Of a stretch of DNA of 64,000 nucleotides, positions 1-11,367 are shown piece after piece. The notes under the pieces were generated by a model, which searched no databases, was not told the origin of the DNA, and worked only from the letters and a program-made list of their open reading frames with translations. A program made the translations under genes and the position numbers. The stretch is from Phialocephala subalpina (Eukaryota; Ascomycota; Leotiomycetes; Helotiales; Mollisiaceae): NCBI GenBank assembly GCA_900073065.1, contig FJOG01000016.1, positions 186,001 to 250,000 on the forward strand, given 5' to 3'. Position 1 is the stretch's first letter, and every line of letters starts with the position of its first letter.

Positions 1-972
1 AATTTGGTCTCTTGTTTTCTGCTGTCCCCAAATCTTGCCCCTCTCCACCTGTTTTGCGCTGCGTCGATTTGGTGCTTACGGTCGATCCAGACTGGAGACG
101 CCGGTTACGGACGGAAAGAGTGACTGATGTCGAGACGATCGCTGGGAAATCGAATATATGCGATCCTTTTTACACTTCATACGAGAACGCTGTCTAGATT
201 AAAACGCGATGACCGTCTTTCGTTGAAACCTCGCCCTGATTGCGGTGGTGAGGGATCCAAATTGGCGCGCCTTGCGTATCAAATGGATAGAGAACGTCAG
301 AAACCCGGTCCAGACTCCCCCAACTCCCCCAAATTTCCAACTCAATCGTTCCGTGGACCCGACGTCCAATTCGCGCCGTCGTCAACACAGAAAAGTATTT
401 CAGTTTGTTGGGTCCTTCACGTGGCGCAGCCGCGAGAGAATCAGCAGAGAGACGAGGACCGGCCAAGTCGTCTATGGGTTTCTGCTGCTTCTTGTTTCCA
501 GCGCGCCTGATTTCTCTCCTGGTCCCTCGAGTCAGTGCGGAAAGTGGTGTCACGGCCGAAATGCGGGTGTTTCTTGAAGATGTGGACGTGCTCTAGGATG
601 TGCGAAGGGATGGAATTCTGGTCGAAGAATTCGCGATGATGACCCAGCGGTTTGGTAACGGAGGACGCAAAGAATCGTCGCCGTTTGGGGCTGCTGCCAA
701 TATATTGACGCTCGCCTGTGGCTCGCAGTGTAGTGGCTCGTAGAACATTCGTCATGGGGTTGCCGTGCCCCTCTCAGAAGCCCAGCAGCGACCCCAGCAG
801 TGTGTCCCTAGCCAGCATCCTGGCCTATCCCGAGCTGTCCCTCCCTAGCTAGCCCAGATTCAGAGTCCATATCGCGCGCCTATTGCGGGACCTCGTCGCT
901 AAGGGCAAGGGGGAAGACGAGGAGGGTCACCAGAAGGCTATCTGGCGGTTCAGCTTGCGGCCTCACATCCCC

Positions 973-997
973 ACTCGACTCGACTCGACTCGACTCA
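973..997. repeat. (ACTCG)n microsatellite
   Basis: Four perfect ACTCG units followed by one imperfect unit. Confidence 0.9.
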
Positions 998-1456
998 CTA
1001 GGGACTGCTGCGTCAGACAGACATAGCCTCGAAACAAGCCCTTCCAGCAGGCAATCATCAAGCACGCCCGCCATCCGCAATCAATCAATTGACGAGACTA
1101 GGAAGGTACGGTACACAAGGGTGCTCTGCACAGCATCATGATTTACTGGACTAAAGAAGTCGCACTACAGTAAATTCTACGACTCTGCGGCAGATTGGGC
1201 TGGGGCTGGCCCTCCCTAGCGAGCGGACCGCATCTGATCATCCTCGGCTCCCCTCGCGTCTACAACCTTAAGTCCTGTTTCTGACCTCACGATCGAATTA
1301 TCCAGAGTTATCTCACTGCTGCTTCACGCATGATGATCGAGGTGGCATGGCCGCATATGCTCGCAGCTACATATGTGAGTGAGCGGAGCGAGCGGATCTC
1401 TCCTCCAGGACAGCCGCACCTCTGTCTGAATGTGCGAGATGAGGTGCATATGGCAA

Positions 1457-1486
1457 GGCATGGCATGGCATGGCATGGCATGGCAC
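1457..1486. repeat. (GGCAT)n microsatellite
   Basis: Five perfect GGCAT units followed by GGCAC. Likely length-variable between strains. Confidence 0.9.
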
Positions 1487-2319
1487 CTTTCAATTTGCGT
1501 GCGCTCTCCTCGGAAAGATGGGAAGCCTCCCAGTCTGGCTGGCGGCGGCAGATCAGGGCTCGAGAGCCATCAGTTACAGCAGTAGTACGAGTCGTGAACA
1601 CCCTCAACGGTCTAGTTCTGCTCGTAGAAGTTAGCTAGAAATGACCCATCCTGCCTCCTGGAGCTCCGCTGCTTCACACAGATGAGCAGGAAACATGCGC
1701 GATAGGGACCTCGACCAGGCTCCTTGCCCGCCACTCACATCCAAGCCTTACACGACCAGCTGAGCGGATGCTCGCTTTGCTCTTGCAGCAGCGCCCTTCT
1801 GAGGCACATCAACTCTAGAAAGACTACCGCTACAGCTGCTATCCCTGCTGTGCAGCCTCATTGGACGCGCCTCCAAGTGTGCGCCGGCGTTTACTATCTT
1901 GATTAGGCAAGGCTGCTAGATGTGCGAGGCCAAAACCTTCTCCAGACGCACGCCAAATGCGTGTGCCAGAAAAACTGATATCACCACCGCATCACCATAC
2001 CGCACTCCAAGACATCGAGAACATATATCACGCTGGAGTAACACAGGTTCGTGGCGGTGTTTAGGCGTCGTCCATTGCGGGACGCAGCGGCAGCACACCT
2101 GCAGTAGTTCAGCGCAGCAGGACCTCCAGTCAACCGTTTGGCGCGTTGGTCTCGTTCAGACGGTGCCAATGGGTCTACGCGGATCTGGGTAAAGAAGCTC
2201 CCAGAGGATGCATTCGTTCGGGTCTGAATTGTATCGAGTAATTTGCAGCATAACAATACAGTACTTTGGATGTGCTGGGCTTCGTAAAGACTCCTGCCGC
2301 TTCGATCCCTGCACGCATG

Positions 2320-2821
2320 AAGATGACAATGATGATGAGCAAACCGACACGATGCCCGAGGATGATGTGGGATGGAAGGTCGAGTCCCCCTTGCCCTCGT
2401 CGAGTCCGGCTGCGTCTCTTTGAAACAATGCTCCGATGGGATCAGGGCAGGGATACGTGACAGGAATAGCATTGGGAGGAGATCACGACCACGCGTGGGA
2501 GCTTGCGAAATTGCGGATATCGTGATGGTATGAAACAGAAATCAATAAATACTTTATTGGGAGGCTGAAAAGATGACAATGATGATGAGCAAACCGACAC
2601 GATGCCCGAGGATGATGTGGGATGGAAGGTCGAGTCCCCCTTGCCCTCGTCGAGTCCGGCTGCGTCTCTTTGAAACAATGCTCCGATGGGATCAGGGCAG
2701 GGATACGTGACAGGAATAGCATTGGGAGGAGATCACGACCACGCGTGGGAGCTTGCGAAATTGCGGATATCGTGATGGTATGAAACAGAAATCAATAAAT
2801 ACTTTATTGGGAGGCTGAAAA
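2320..2821. repeat. exact tandem duplication, 250-bp period
   Basis: The block 2320-2571 recurs at 2570-2821 with no mismatch seen. The two copies abut and share 2 bp at the junction. No gene is recognisable inside. The period equals that of three other duplications in this window, which suggests misassembly rather than a true duplication. Confidence 0.95.
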
Positions 2822-4053
2822 ACCTCTGAACCCACCAGAGCGAAGGATAAAAGCTGAAGCCCATCTTGTGCTCCGCGAGACCCTGATCTCAACCGCTGTG
2901 TCGCGCTCAACAAACGCTCCCCTCCAGTCCCAGAGCCCGCAGTCGAGAACCCTCGCACTGATCCGGAGGCTTTATTACCCTGAGGATGACTCGATTTGGC
3001 CAAATCCCCGATGGGGACATGGTGATGGTCCTCGTTTGAAAAGCAAATAACGTCAACAGGCGGGCGGAAGGGTATGTAAGAAACGGATCGTAATACTGCC
3101 GGCAGATACCATCAGCCGCTCTATCGATCTGCTCAACACACACAGGTTTATGGAAATGCGGTCCTAAAGCAGGAAAGTTTCCTTTCCTTACCACAGTTTG
3201 CCCACGAATCATCGGGACCAGACCGAGTATAGTGAGCACAGGGCGAGAAAGTATAAATTGAGACTCGATTAAGCGCGGTGTGACCACTTCCTTCACCGAC
3301 CTCCCGCCTTTCCAAACGTCAACGCTGGATTCGTCCTTCTTTTACATCTCTGCTTCGTCGTCCGCTTACAGTTGGTACGCTGTGCCTCGCTACCGCATCT
3401 CAGATCACACCCAAAACACTCGTCTATTGCTCCCTCTCTCGATGCGTGTGGCGTGTGATTGTTGGAGAGGGCTCCAATTACCTGGCAAGTGTCGCGGGGA
3501 GATTCTGCAGGTTTTCGCGGGCATCGTTCACATCGACCAGGATGCTGCGGAGTGGCTTGATTTCTCGCGGCCTCGTGATAGAGCCTGTCTCCCCGGGCCA
3601 CAGCGGTAGCCAGTCAAAGGAGAGTGCCGCACTTCTTCTTCTGCTGTTGCACACTTTTAGCCGCCTGGGGTGGCCCGGAATCCCTATATTACATCCTGTT
3701 ATGCCTGATTCTCCCAGCTTACGGCGGACTCGTCTCCCATGGGTCAGGTTTCAGCTTGCGGACTGGGTACCGAGGCAAGAACACCCGTACTTAGTACCGC
3801 TGACTGATCATGCCCCATTTGACGCGGAGAATTGTCTATTTTTGCTCTGGCGGATATCAGCGCATCTCGATCGCGGCAGAGACGAGGGGTTAATAGTCAC
3901 GTGTACCTATTCTCGGACTTCCAGCGCCGTAGTTCATCTTGATATTACAAGATACGAATTGCCAACGTTTGAATGCTCAGTAAAAGGAGGCTCTGCATTG
4001 TGCGAGCAAAGTGTCCATGCCGGTCATTATGAAGGAGCAGTTCGGCCAATCAT
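2822..4053. other. no recognised gene
   Basis: An uninterrupted plus-strand frame begins near 3446 and runs into the 250-bp duplication, but its translation has no family motif and compositional look of non-coding GC-rich DNA. No supported feature. Confidence 0.4.
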
Positions 4054-4555
4054 AAATCCAAGACCTCGTTCCTCTCCACCAATCACAACCAACTCCTCTA
4101 CCCATCAAACTCCTTCAGCTATCTACAAGTTTGCATTTCCCATGACTCGGATCAAACACTGCATACGAAAATGCCTACCAAAAGCTATCAAACGTTTGGG
4201 TTATTTGTTTCAGAAGCATTGTCGTTGGAACTTGCCAATCAGGTTGCAGGTACATAGCCGCGCGCCTCTCCAAGCTTCCCCCTTTTCTCGAAACGGCTCG
4301 CGAAAATCCAAGACCTCGTTCCTCTCCACCAATCACAACCAACTCCTCTACCCATCAAACTCCTTCAGCTATCTACAAGTTTGCATTTCCCATGACTCGG
4401 ATCAAACACTGCATACGAAAATGCCTACCAAAAGCTATCAAACGTTTGGGTTATTTGTTTCAGAAGCATTGTCGTTGGAACTTGCCAATCAGGTTGCAGG
4501 TACATAGCCGCGCGCCTCTCCAAGCTTCCCCCTTTTCTCGAAACGGCTCGCGAAA
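4054..4555. repeat. exact tandem duplication, 250-bp period
   Basis: 4054-4305 recurs at 4304-4555 without mismatch, sharing 2 bp at the junction. The unit holds a CT-rich stretch followed by a short frame beginning MPTKSYQTFG, which resembles the 5' end of a gene, but no continuation could be found downstream. Period identical to the other three duplications. Confidence 0.95.
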
Positions 4556-6530
4556 CCCGGGTCCCTGTGGCTTGACCCAGGATTGAAGATCGGCGCGTGG
4601 ATAGAATGGAGGATATGCAAGGTACACCTCCAGAGTCTGAGGGCTTCTTAACGTCATAAGGCTGATGGGCTGTCGCGATGAGGTTAAACGCTGCTGCAGG
4701 GCTGCCAACATGGATCGCAGGGCTGGCGCTTGAAGATTATCCCTTGAAGCGCCACCCCCTGGAAAGTTTTCCCCAAAAGTGCACAACTCACGCTAAGTTA
4801 CTCTGGGGAACATATAGAGGAGATAGACCAGCGTCTATGCGTGACGACGAGGTCAAGGTACCTATTTCCGTACCCTCCAACCCAAACAGAGGACGAAACG
4901 GGCTGGGAATGGGCCGGATGGAGATAATAACCCGAAGGTACGGGGAAACGCAGGCACGCACATCTCATCACACATCTCCAACACAGATCCTACAAGCATA
5001 AGATGCAAGATGAGGACCCTCCAACTTAATCTTTAGTTTTAACAGATCCCCCCTGATTGCCTAGAAAGTTCTGGTACAGTGGTATTCTTAGCATTTATCC
5101 GTGCCTTTTTTAGACACTACGCGCGCAAAGCCTATTTCAACCTCTGTTGTTGTCGATGAGATGGTATGAGGTACCTTGTAGACGCTGCCTTTCTATTTCT
5201 GTGGGAGCCAAGATGGTTTGCCGATGCTTCGACAGCGCTTAGGTCATCTTTGTACTTGCTGTTGCGAGGAGAATTTGTTTGTTGGTTCTTCTGTACGAAC
5301 TGCCCCAAGCCTCCAATCACGCATGCGAGATCACTGAAGCGAGCCTATTCTTGGTACAAACGTTAAGTTTGGAGCTCTCGCGCAGAGCATGCGATCGTTT
5401 TTGGAGGGTTATGCTTTTCCAACAACTCGGAAATGCAAGTTTGGTTTCTGCGGCGTATTACCAACATGTCGCAGCCTATTTCCAACTATATCAACCTTAT
5501 TTCTCACTGTCCTCCCTATCTATACATGGCTGACAGCTACAGAAATACATCATTCTTGATGATGTCCAACCCGACTCGGAAGACTCGGATGTAGATCCGG
5601 ACGCAACTTGAGTTCCAACAAACACACAGGCGTCTACCTGCTTCTCTGCGATAGTCGAGTCATTACAAACGATTCTCTGATAATGTCCGTCTTCGTTTTA
5701 GCTTCAAACTCTAAGGATGCGCTCACAACTGGAAAGTGTTCGGTCACGATTTTCGGAATCACGTGTTTTATCCACCACTGCCACTTTTCTCTTCAGACTC
5801 TGTCAGAACTAAGGGCGAGACAGCCTTACAGCTGCAAAAGGTCTACAAGTCTCATGCCATCTTACATCATTGAGAAGTGAAATGCATCCCTCTCATACCA
5901 CCTCACGTTCAAGCTCGAGTGTCGCAACTCGCAAGCACTTCCTTCCACTTTCAGAACCTTCCATTTTTCTGAGCGCACGTCTTCGTGACTTCGGGAACTG
6001 TACGATAGAATATAATACCTCTTTCCTTATCGATTTAAATAAAAGGGATGCGCCCGATGAGTCGTACTTACTTTGGTCGGGCGATTGAGGTTATCGTCTT
6101 CAAAGTGTTGCAGGCGAGCCTCCCCTGAAAATGAGCAGAACTTCGGGCACCGTCGTCGCATATCTTGCGACTCCCTTCAAGTGGTTCAAATCTAGTTTCA
6201 AGTCCACTCTTTTTGCTCCTTCTTGAAGTAGCAATGTCGGCGCTGTATCTACCACTGGATGGTAACTGGTAATATTGCGATTGGAAATTGTTCCTGGAGA
6301 CTTGGGACATTCAGGGGTTGCCACTTGAAGCGAATAGTGCAAGAACACAAACCGAAACCTTCCCCCAGCGAAAATATTGCAAAACTTATGAACAGTGAAT
6401 TCACCTCTCACCCTCACCTTCAACCTAAGGCATCCTTTTCATCTATACTCGTGGCAATCTCCCCAATCGAGGCATTGCACCTCGCTTAGCCACTGCTGCC
6501 TTCGGCAAAACCATGGCAGTCAAAATTTGA
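4556..6530. other. no recognised gene; leads into U6 promoter
   Basis: Short ORFs only (for example 5608-5880 plus and 6100-6423 minus), none with recognisable domains. The last tens of bases are AT-rich and form the upstream region of the U6 gene. Confidence 0.4.
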
Positions 6531-6532
6531 TC

Positions 6533-6538
6533 TATATA
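6533..6538 (+). promoter_or_regulatory. TATA box of the U6 snRNA gene
   Basis: TATATA lies 24-29 bp before the proposed 5' end of the U6 RNA, the spacing expected for a fungal RNA polymerase III snRNA promoter. An AT-rich stretch follows to 6550. Confidence 0.6.
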
Positions 6539-6561
6539 GATTTAAATATACATTATTTTCC

Positions 6562-6668
6562 TGCCGATAAAAAGGCACTTTGGTCTATTGAAACGATACA
6601 GAGAAGATTAGCATGGCCCCTGCACTAAGGATGACACGCTCAATCAGAGAGAAGCTACTTCTTTTTTT
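6562..6668 (+). ncRNA. U6 spliceosomal RNA
   Basis: This region carries the U6 hallmarks in order: a 5' stem-loop (TGCC, an A-rich loop, GGCA), the invariant ACAGAGA box at 6598-6604 that pairs with the 5' splice site, the U4-pairing segment containing GATTAGCATGGCCCCTGCAC, and AAGGATGACACG. A run of seven T follows immediately at the 3' end, the RNA polymerase III stop signal, and a TATA box sits upstream. U6 pairs with U2 and with the 5' splice site and coordinates the catalytic metals of the spliceosome. No intron interrupts it here, unlike the U6 gene of fission yeast. The exact 5' end is inferred from the stem-loop and may be off by a few bases. It may be the only copy or one of several in the genome. 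Confidence 0.95.
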
Positions 6669-7034
6669 GCTTTTTTTCTTCTTGTTTACAACCTCTCTAG
6701 GGGGAGCGCAAGCCTAGGACTTCGCTTCGATTGTGGTGGTCGACCTCCTTTTTTTGGCGGCGAGTCTTGCTGTCCAACTCGGGGAGATCAGAGAGCGCTT
6801 CATGCCTTTGACAAACGACAACGCATAGGTCGAAATCTGCCTTCCTGAATGAGCGCGAGTTCCTCGGACGATGCATCTTCAGTAGCACCTCAGGAGATTT
6901 TATCATTTTATTTCTCAGTTCTTCTGAACTTCCTGAAGCTTAGCATAGTTATTGTCTCTTCGCTCCTGCCTCGGAAGCGCGTCTGGAACTTCATGGTCGT
7001 CTGACTTGCGCTTTCCTCCCCTTAAACTCTGCCC
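6669..7034. other. spacer between U6 and the monooxygenase gene
   Basis: Begins with T-rich terminator sequence (two T runs) and then serves as 3' flank of the minus-strand monooxygenase gene. No further feature seen. Confidence 0.5.
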
Positions 7035-8715
7035 TCAAGTCTCCTGGTACACATCATACCTATACGTTGATCCAACATGATCGCTCCTCAGCAACTTCTG
7101 TCCCTTCCCATACACCTTCTCCCTTGCCGTCAACGGCTCATCTCCTTCCCCAGGTGCCTCAGGATACAAACCTCTCCTCCGCAACTCCGGCACCAACAAA
7201 TAAACCACATCCTCAAATGACCTCGGCGTCGTCACATACGCAATATTAAACCCATCCAAATCCCCCTCTTCAATCCACCTCTGCATCTCATCCGCCACCA
7301 TATTCGGCGTCCCACAAGGACACGGCCCCAACCCACCAAACGCAGCTTTCTCAGCAATCACCCTCGGAGTCCATTTCGGCACATTCTCACTCGTCGCGAT
7401 CATCCCATCGAGGACTGTAGAGATCTTATTCCCGTCCGAATGCTCTTCTGGTCGAATCTCTTCATCCAGAGGTAAGTTGGAGATGTCGATGCCAGTCCAG
7501 CTACTGAAAAGTACGAGACCGCCTATCACCGAAGCGTATTTGCGAGCATCGGCGAGCTTTTTTTGTGCTACGGCCATAGTGGAGCCGATGAATGGTGTGA
7601 TTGAAGCGAAGAATTTGAGGGATTGAGGGTCACGACCGAGGACAGCGGCTTGGGCTCGAATTTTAGCGATCTTAGGTCGGAGGAGTTCTGGGGAGTGACT
7701 TGCTACGAATATGGCTTCGGCATGAGTTGCTCCGGGCTTCGATCCCGCTCTATAGTTGATTAGCTTTTGTGCTAGCCTTGCAAGGTAATTGCTAAATGTC
7801 CGAACTCACGAGGATGTTCCAGCTTGAAAGAGAAACGGCACACGCTGTGGACTCGGTGGAACGATGTGTCGGGTATCAAGTTTGTAGAATGGTCCATCGT
7901 GATGAATCTCTCTGATTTTGGCAGGATCCGCGTACACGTCGTTGGCGATATCGAACTTGACAGCGTCATCTGACCAGGAGCCTTCCCACAGCTTGTAAAG
8001 TGCCCTCAGATAATCATCGGCCATTTCGTATCTCTTGTCATGGTCAATTCTAGCCGAGATACCAATCGCTCTAAATGCAGCATCTTTCCAGCTGAGAAAC
8101 ATCTCGTCAGCTGAGGGACATTGGAAGGACGAGGTCACTCACGAAGTAACGATATTCCAGCCAATTCGGCCATCCGTCAGATGATCCAAAGTTGAGAACC
8201 GCTTCGCTACAATGAACGGAGTTTCGAAGCTAGTCGAAGTGGTGATGGCAAAAGTCAAGTTCTTCGTCACAGCAGCCATGGCTGAGATCGGAATACTTGG
8301 GTCGATGATGGGAAATTGAGCTCCCCGCCGAATGCATTCATCCATGGAACCTTCGTAGACAGCATGTCCGGCTGTTGAATCGGCAAGGAAGAGCGCATTG
8401 ATGTTGCCTCGTTCTAGAAGTTGGGCGAGATTCGTCCAGTACGACAACTTCAATTTGGTTGTGGACCTATCTTTTGGATTCTGAATGAAAAGTCAACTTG
8501 GCTAATAATGAGCGGCGATTAACTTGAAAGTACAATACCTTCCACTGTCCGGGACTGAGATGACCTATAGTCCCACTCATGTCAAAAGCATTCAGTAAGA
8601 TTTGCTTCCCAGCGTTCTTTCTCGGTTTCTTGGATGAGCCTTGACTTTCCACATCTTCAATGTGGTGTTTGCCATTGGATTTGGATCCATTGGCTTCGAG
8701 TCTTGTGGCTGGCAT
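7035..8715 (-). CDS. FMN-dependent (luciferase-like) monooxygenase, NtaA/SnaA/DszA family
   Basis: Four exons join in frame: 8539-8715, 8143-8480, 7810-8091 and 7035-7749, giving 503 residues; introns are 51-60 bp and GT-AG. The protein has the class C flavin monooxygenase signatures: SPGQWKNP near residue 52, YWTNLAQLLERG, LFLADS, GWNIVTSW and the C-terminal GSTYRYD. Relatives are bacterial two-component enzymes that oxidise nitrilotriacetate, dibenzothiophene sulfone or similar small molecules with reduced FMN supplied by a separate reductase; the substrate here is unknown. Length fits the family (about 450-500). The gene is intact and diverges from a Dal5-type transporter gene 532 bp away, an arrangement that suggests uptake and oxidation of one compound, but that transporter is broken. 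No reductase gene lies nearby. Confidence 0.88.
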
Positions 8716-9247
8716 GGCGAAAATTGATTGGAATTGATTTACTGGATGAATGTTCGATCTTTCAGGGACATTTGTCGCAAGTCGATGAGCACTTATTAAA
8801 ATTGTAAGGAATCTTCTTTGCTTGGAGGTACCTGGCAGGTGATCTAGAATGCGATTAGATAGCGATGACAGTGAAGAGTGGGATGCCAATTGTACTTACA
8901 GCACTGCTGCAGTTCAATTCTGATGTCGTGATAATGCCCCGCTATGATCAACTCACCAAGAGCCTATCACAAGCAGAGCTTAGAAAAATAACAACTTCGA
9001 GCCTCATTTTCACAGCACAAATAACCCACAATGAACCTTGGTATCGGGCCATCTGTTGTCTTGAGAACGGATAACTACAAAGATCTAGTTAGATCATGTC
9101 TGTGTCAGAACGTTGGTTCTACAGATTCTTACGAGCCCACAGATTCACTTTGAATTTCAGTAATCTCTCAAGTACTTAAACATCTGTTGCATCCACCCAT
9201 TCGGTGCTGTCTTTCTTTCCAATCATCGTGGCATCGTCTAATCGAAA
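8716..9247. promoter_or_regulatory. shared upstream region of monooxygenase and transporter genes
   Basis: The 532 bp between two divergent start codons must hold both promoters. No binding site could be assigned with confidence. Confidence 0.5.
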
Positions 9248-10960
9248 ATGGCAGAAGTTGCTGTGGACAGTTCAAAGCCTCGAAAGAGTTTCTTTCAGAA
9301 CTTCAGATGGTTTGACGAGAACGACACACTAGAAGAGCGGAAGCTCATCTGGAAGTTGGATTTGCTCATCGTCCCGTATGCAATGTTGGTATATTGGGTG
9401 AAGTACCTCGATGCTGCGAATTTGAGTATTTCTTCAACTTCCCTCTGATAGGTTGTGAATACTAATTGAAAACAAACAATGCCTACGTCTCGGGCATGAA
9501 AGAAGACCTCAAACTAGGAGGGAACGACTTCTCGCACTTGCAATCCGCGCTTCTGATCGGAAACTGTATTGGGCAGGTGCCGGGTGCTTACTTCTTTCCA
9601 AAACTGCCTTTGCATATTTTCATCCCGACGCTCGATCTAGGATGGGGAATTTTCAACTTGCTTCAGTACCGGGCCACTGGCTTACCTGAACTGATGGCGT
9701 ATCGGTTCCTCATTGGTCTTTTTGAAGTGAGCAGTGTTCTGCTGTGACATCTTTACATCTGCTGACCAGATACTTCAGAGCCCTTTCTTCATAGCCGTTC
9801 ATTATACGTTGGGGTCTTGGTATAAAGGACATGAACTGTAAGTCCAACTCCAAGTATTGTTTTTATGCCTGCTAACCATCAGTAGGTGTCGACGAGGGTC
9901 CTGCTTCTACATTGGTCTAGCGTTGGGAATACTTATAGTATTATTGCTCTAGGCTGCTGCCACAAAGAATTTAGATGGCGTCAATGGGCTTGCGGGTTGG
10001 CGATGGAACTTCATCATCACCAGCGTCTGCACCATCCCGCTGGCATTCGTTGGATGGTTCATCTTCCCCGGAACTCCCGACAAACCAAATCGATTCTCCA
10101 TCACGAAAAAAGATGTCGGGCTCGCAAAGAAGCGTCTCGAGAAAGCAGGACATAGACCTCCCGCAGCATGGACTTTGAGCCTGATCAAGAAAGTCTTCTC
10201 CACTTGGCATATATATATTTTGCTCTTCTGGGACATTATTTTCTGGAACGGTTCCCTCAATACCGCAAATGGTGGCTACTTACTTTGGATCAAGTCTCTC
10301 AAACGATACTCCGTTCCTGAAGTCAACAATCTTGGAGCTACCATGCCCGCTATCAGAATCTTCATCACACTAGCTGTGTGCTTTGGCTCTGGCTTTTTTC
10401 GCTCACCACATTGGGCAATCACCCTGGCCTATCTGATGAATATTTTGGGGTTGCCGATAATCGTCATTTGGGATGTACCGGAGCCGGGGCTGTGGTTCGC
10501 TTTCAACACGACCTATTTCGCCAATGCCATTTCATCAGTCCTGTATGGGTAAGCAGATATCAAATTTCTACAGAAGAGTTCTTTCACTTACCGTTACACA
10601 AGCTGGGCGCAAGATATACTGCGCCATTCCCCGGAGCAGCGAGCACTCACACTCGCCGTCATGAACGCAGTTTGCCAATCCACGACAGCTTGGACATTGA
10701 TACTGACATTCCCCACAGTGGAATCACCAAAGGATACTCATTCGTCCTAGCATGCGCGATAATGCTAATTGTCATGACTTGGGTGGTGAAATATCTGCAT
10801 GACAAACAAGAGTAGGTATTTTTCCTGCGACCTAGACTCTTCGCTAATGAGTCATAGACGCCAGTTTAAAGAACTTCAAGAAAGCGACGATGAGAGAAAC
10901 AGAGAAGGTGTGGACTTGACTGAATTGAACATTGAAGTTGAGCCGACGAAGAAGGATTGA
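9248..10960 (+). pseudogene. broken MFS transporter, Dal5/allantoate-permease (ACS) family
   Basis: The reconstructed frame shows family hallmarks: WKLDLLIVPYAML and KYLDAANL in helix 1, NAYVSGMKEDL, RFLIGLFE, GSWY, AGWRWNFII and a C-terminal charged tail ending in TKKD. Exons lie near 9248-9425, 9478-9726, 9779-9837, 9887-10548, 10603-10811 and 10858-10960. Three lesions are visible. Intron 1 has a good donor (9426) and a branch-like CTAAT, but no AG before the conserved NAYVSG codons at 9478. An in-frame TAG at 9950-9952 sits where relatives usually have Gln before AAA. A one-base deletion near 10720-10730 shifts the frame between FPTVES and TKGYSF. Family members carry anionic nutrients such as allantoate, pantothenate or nicotinate across the plasma membrane. 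Sequencing error could explain one lesion, hardly all three. Confidence 0.8.
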
Positions 10961-11367
10961 CGACAAATGTCCGGAGAGATAATAGAGCTCTAAAGTCCTT
11001 GGTAATGAGATGGCGGAATAGACATTTGACAGGAACTATTAGCTGCTTGAGAAACGTTGCATTTCCTCAAAAATTCATATAATTTTGAATTCCTTGTCGG
11101 CCAGATTTTGTCGTTCCAAGACCTCGCCGTACATAATCCCATTGATGTAGCATTCTGCAACAAGCTTATAGAAAGTGCCTTCTGCCCGAAGCAAGTATGG
11201 CACTATGCCACCTTTCAGGATACAAATCAGATATCCAGGCTGTGTTCTGCAAGGCACCCGACCAAGATCACCCCTCGCGGTTGCACAGACACTTCTGCTA
11301 CTGTAGTACCAACCGAAACCAGAGAATGCATAAACTCCTCTATCCCGACACCAGGCGGCTTCGTGGC
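10961..11367. other. convergent 3' spacer
   Basis: Lies between the 3' ends of the plus-strand transporter relic and the minus-strand HET gene. Nothing recognisable. Confidence 0.5.

Larger units (their letters stand above)
1..2319. other. gene-poor region, no recognised gene
   Basis: Only short overlapping ORFs on both strands, none with a recognisable motif or a convincing set of splice sites. The stretch holds two pentanucleotide microsatellites, listed separately. A small unrecognised gene cannot be excluded. Confidence 0.5.

Noticed and set aside
3446..4507. 353-codon plus-strand frame
   Set aside because: It runs through GC-rich non-coding sequence and across the 250-bp duplication, has no domain or splice support, and its end is created by the repeat.
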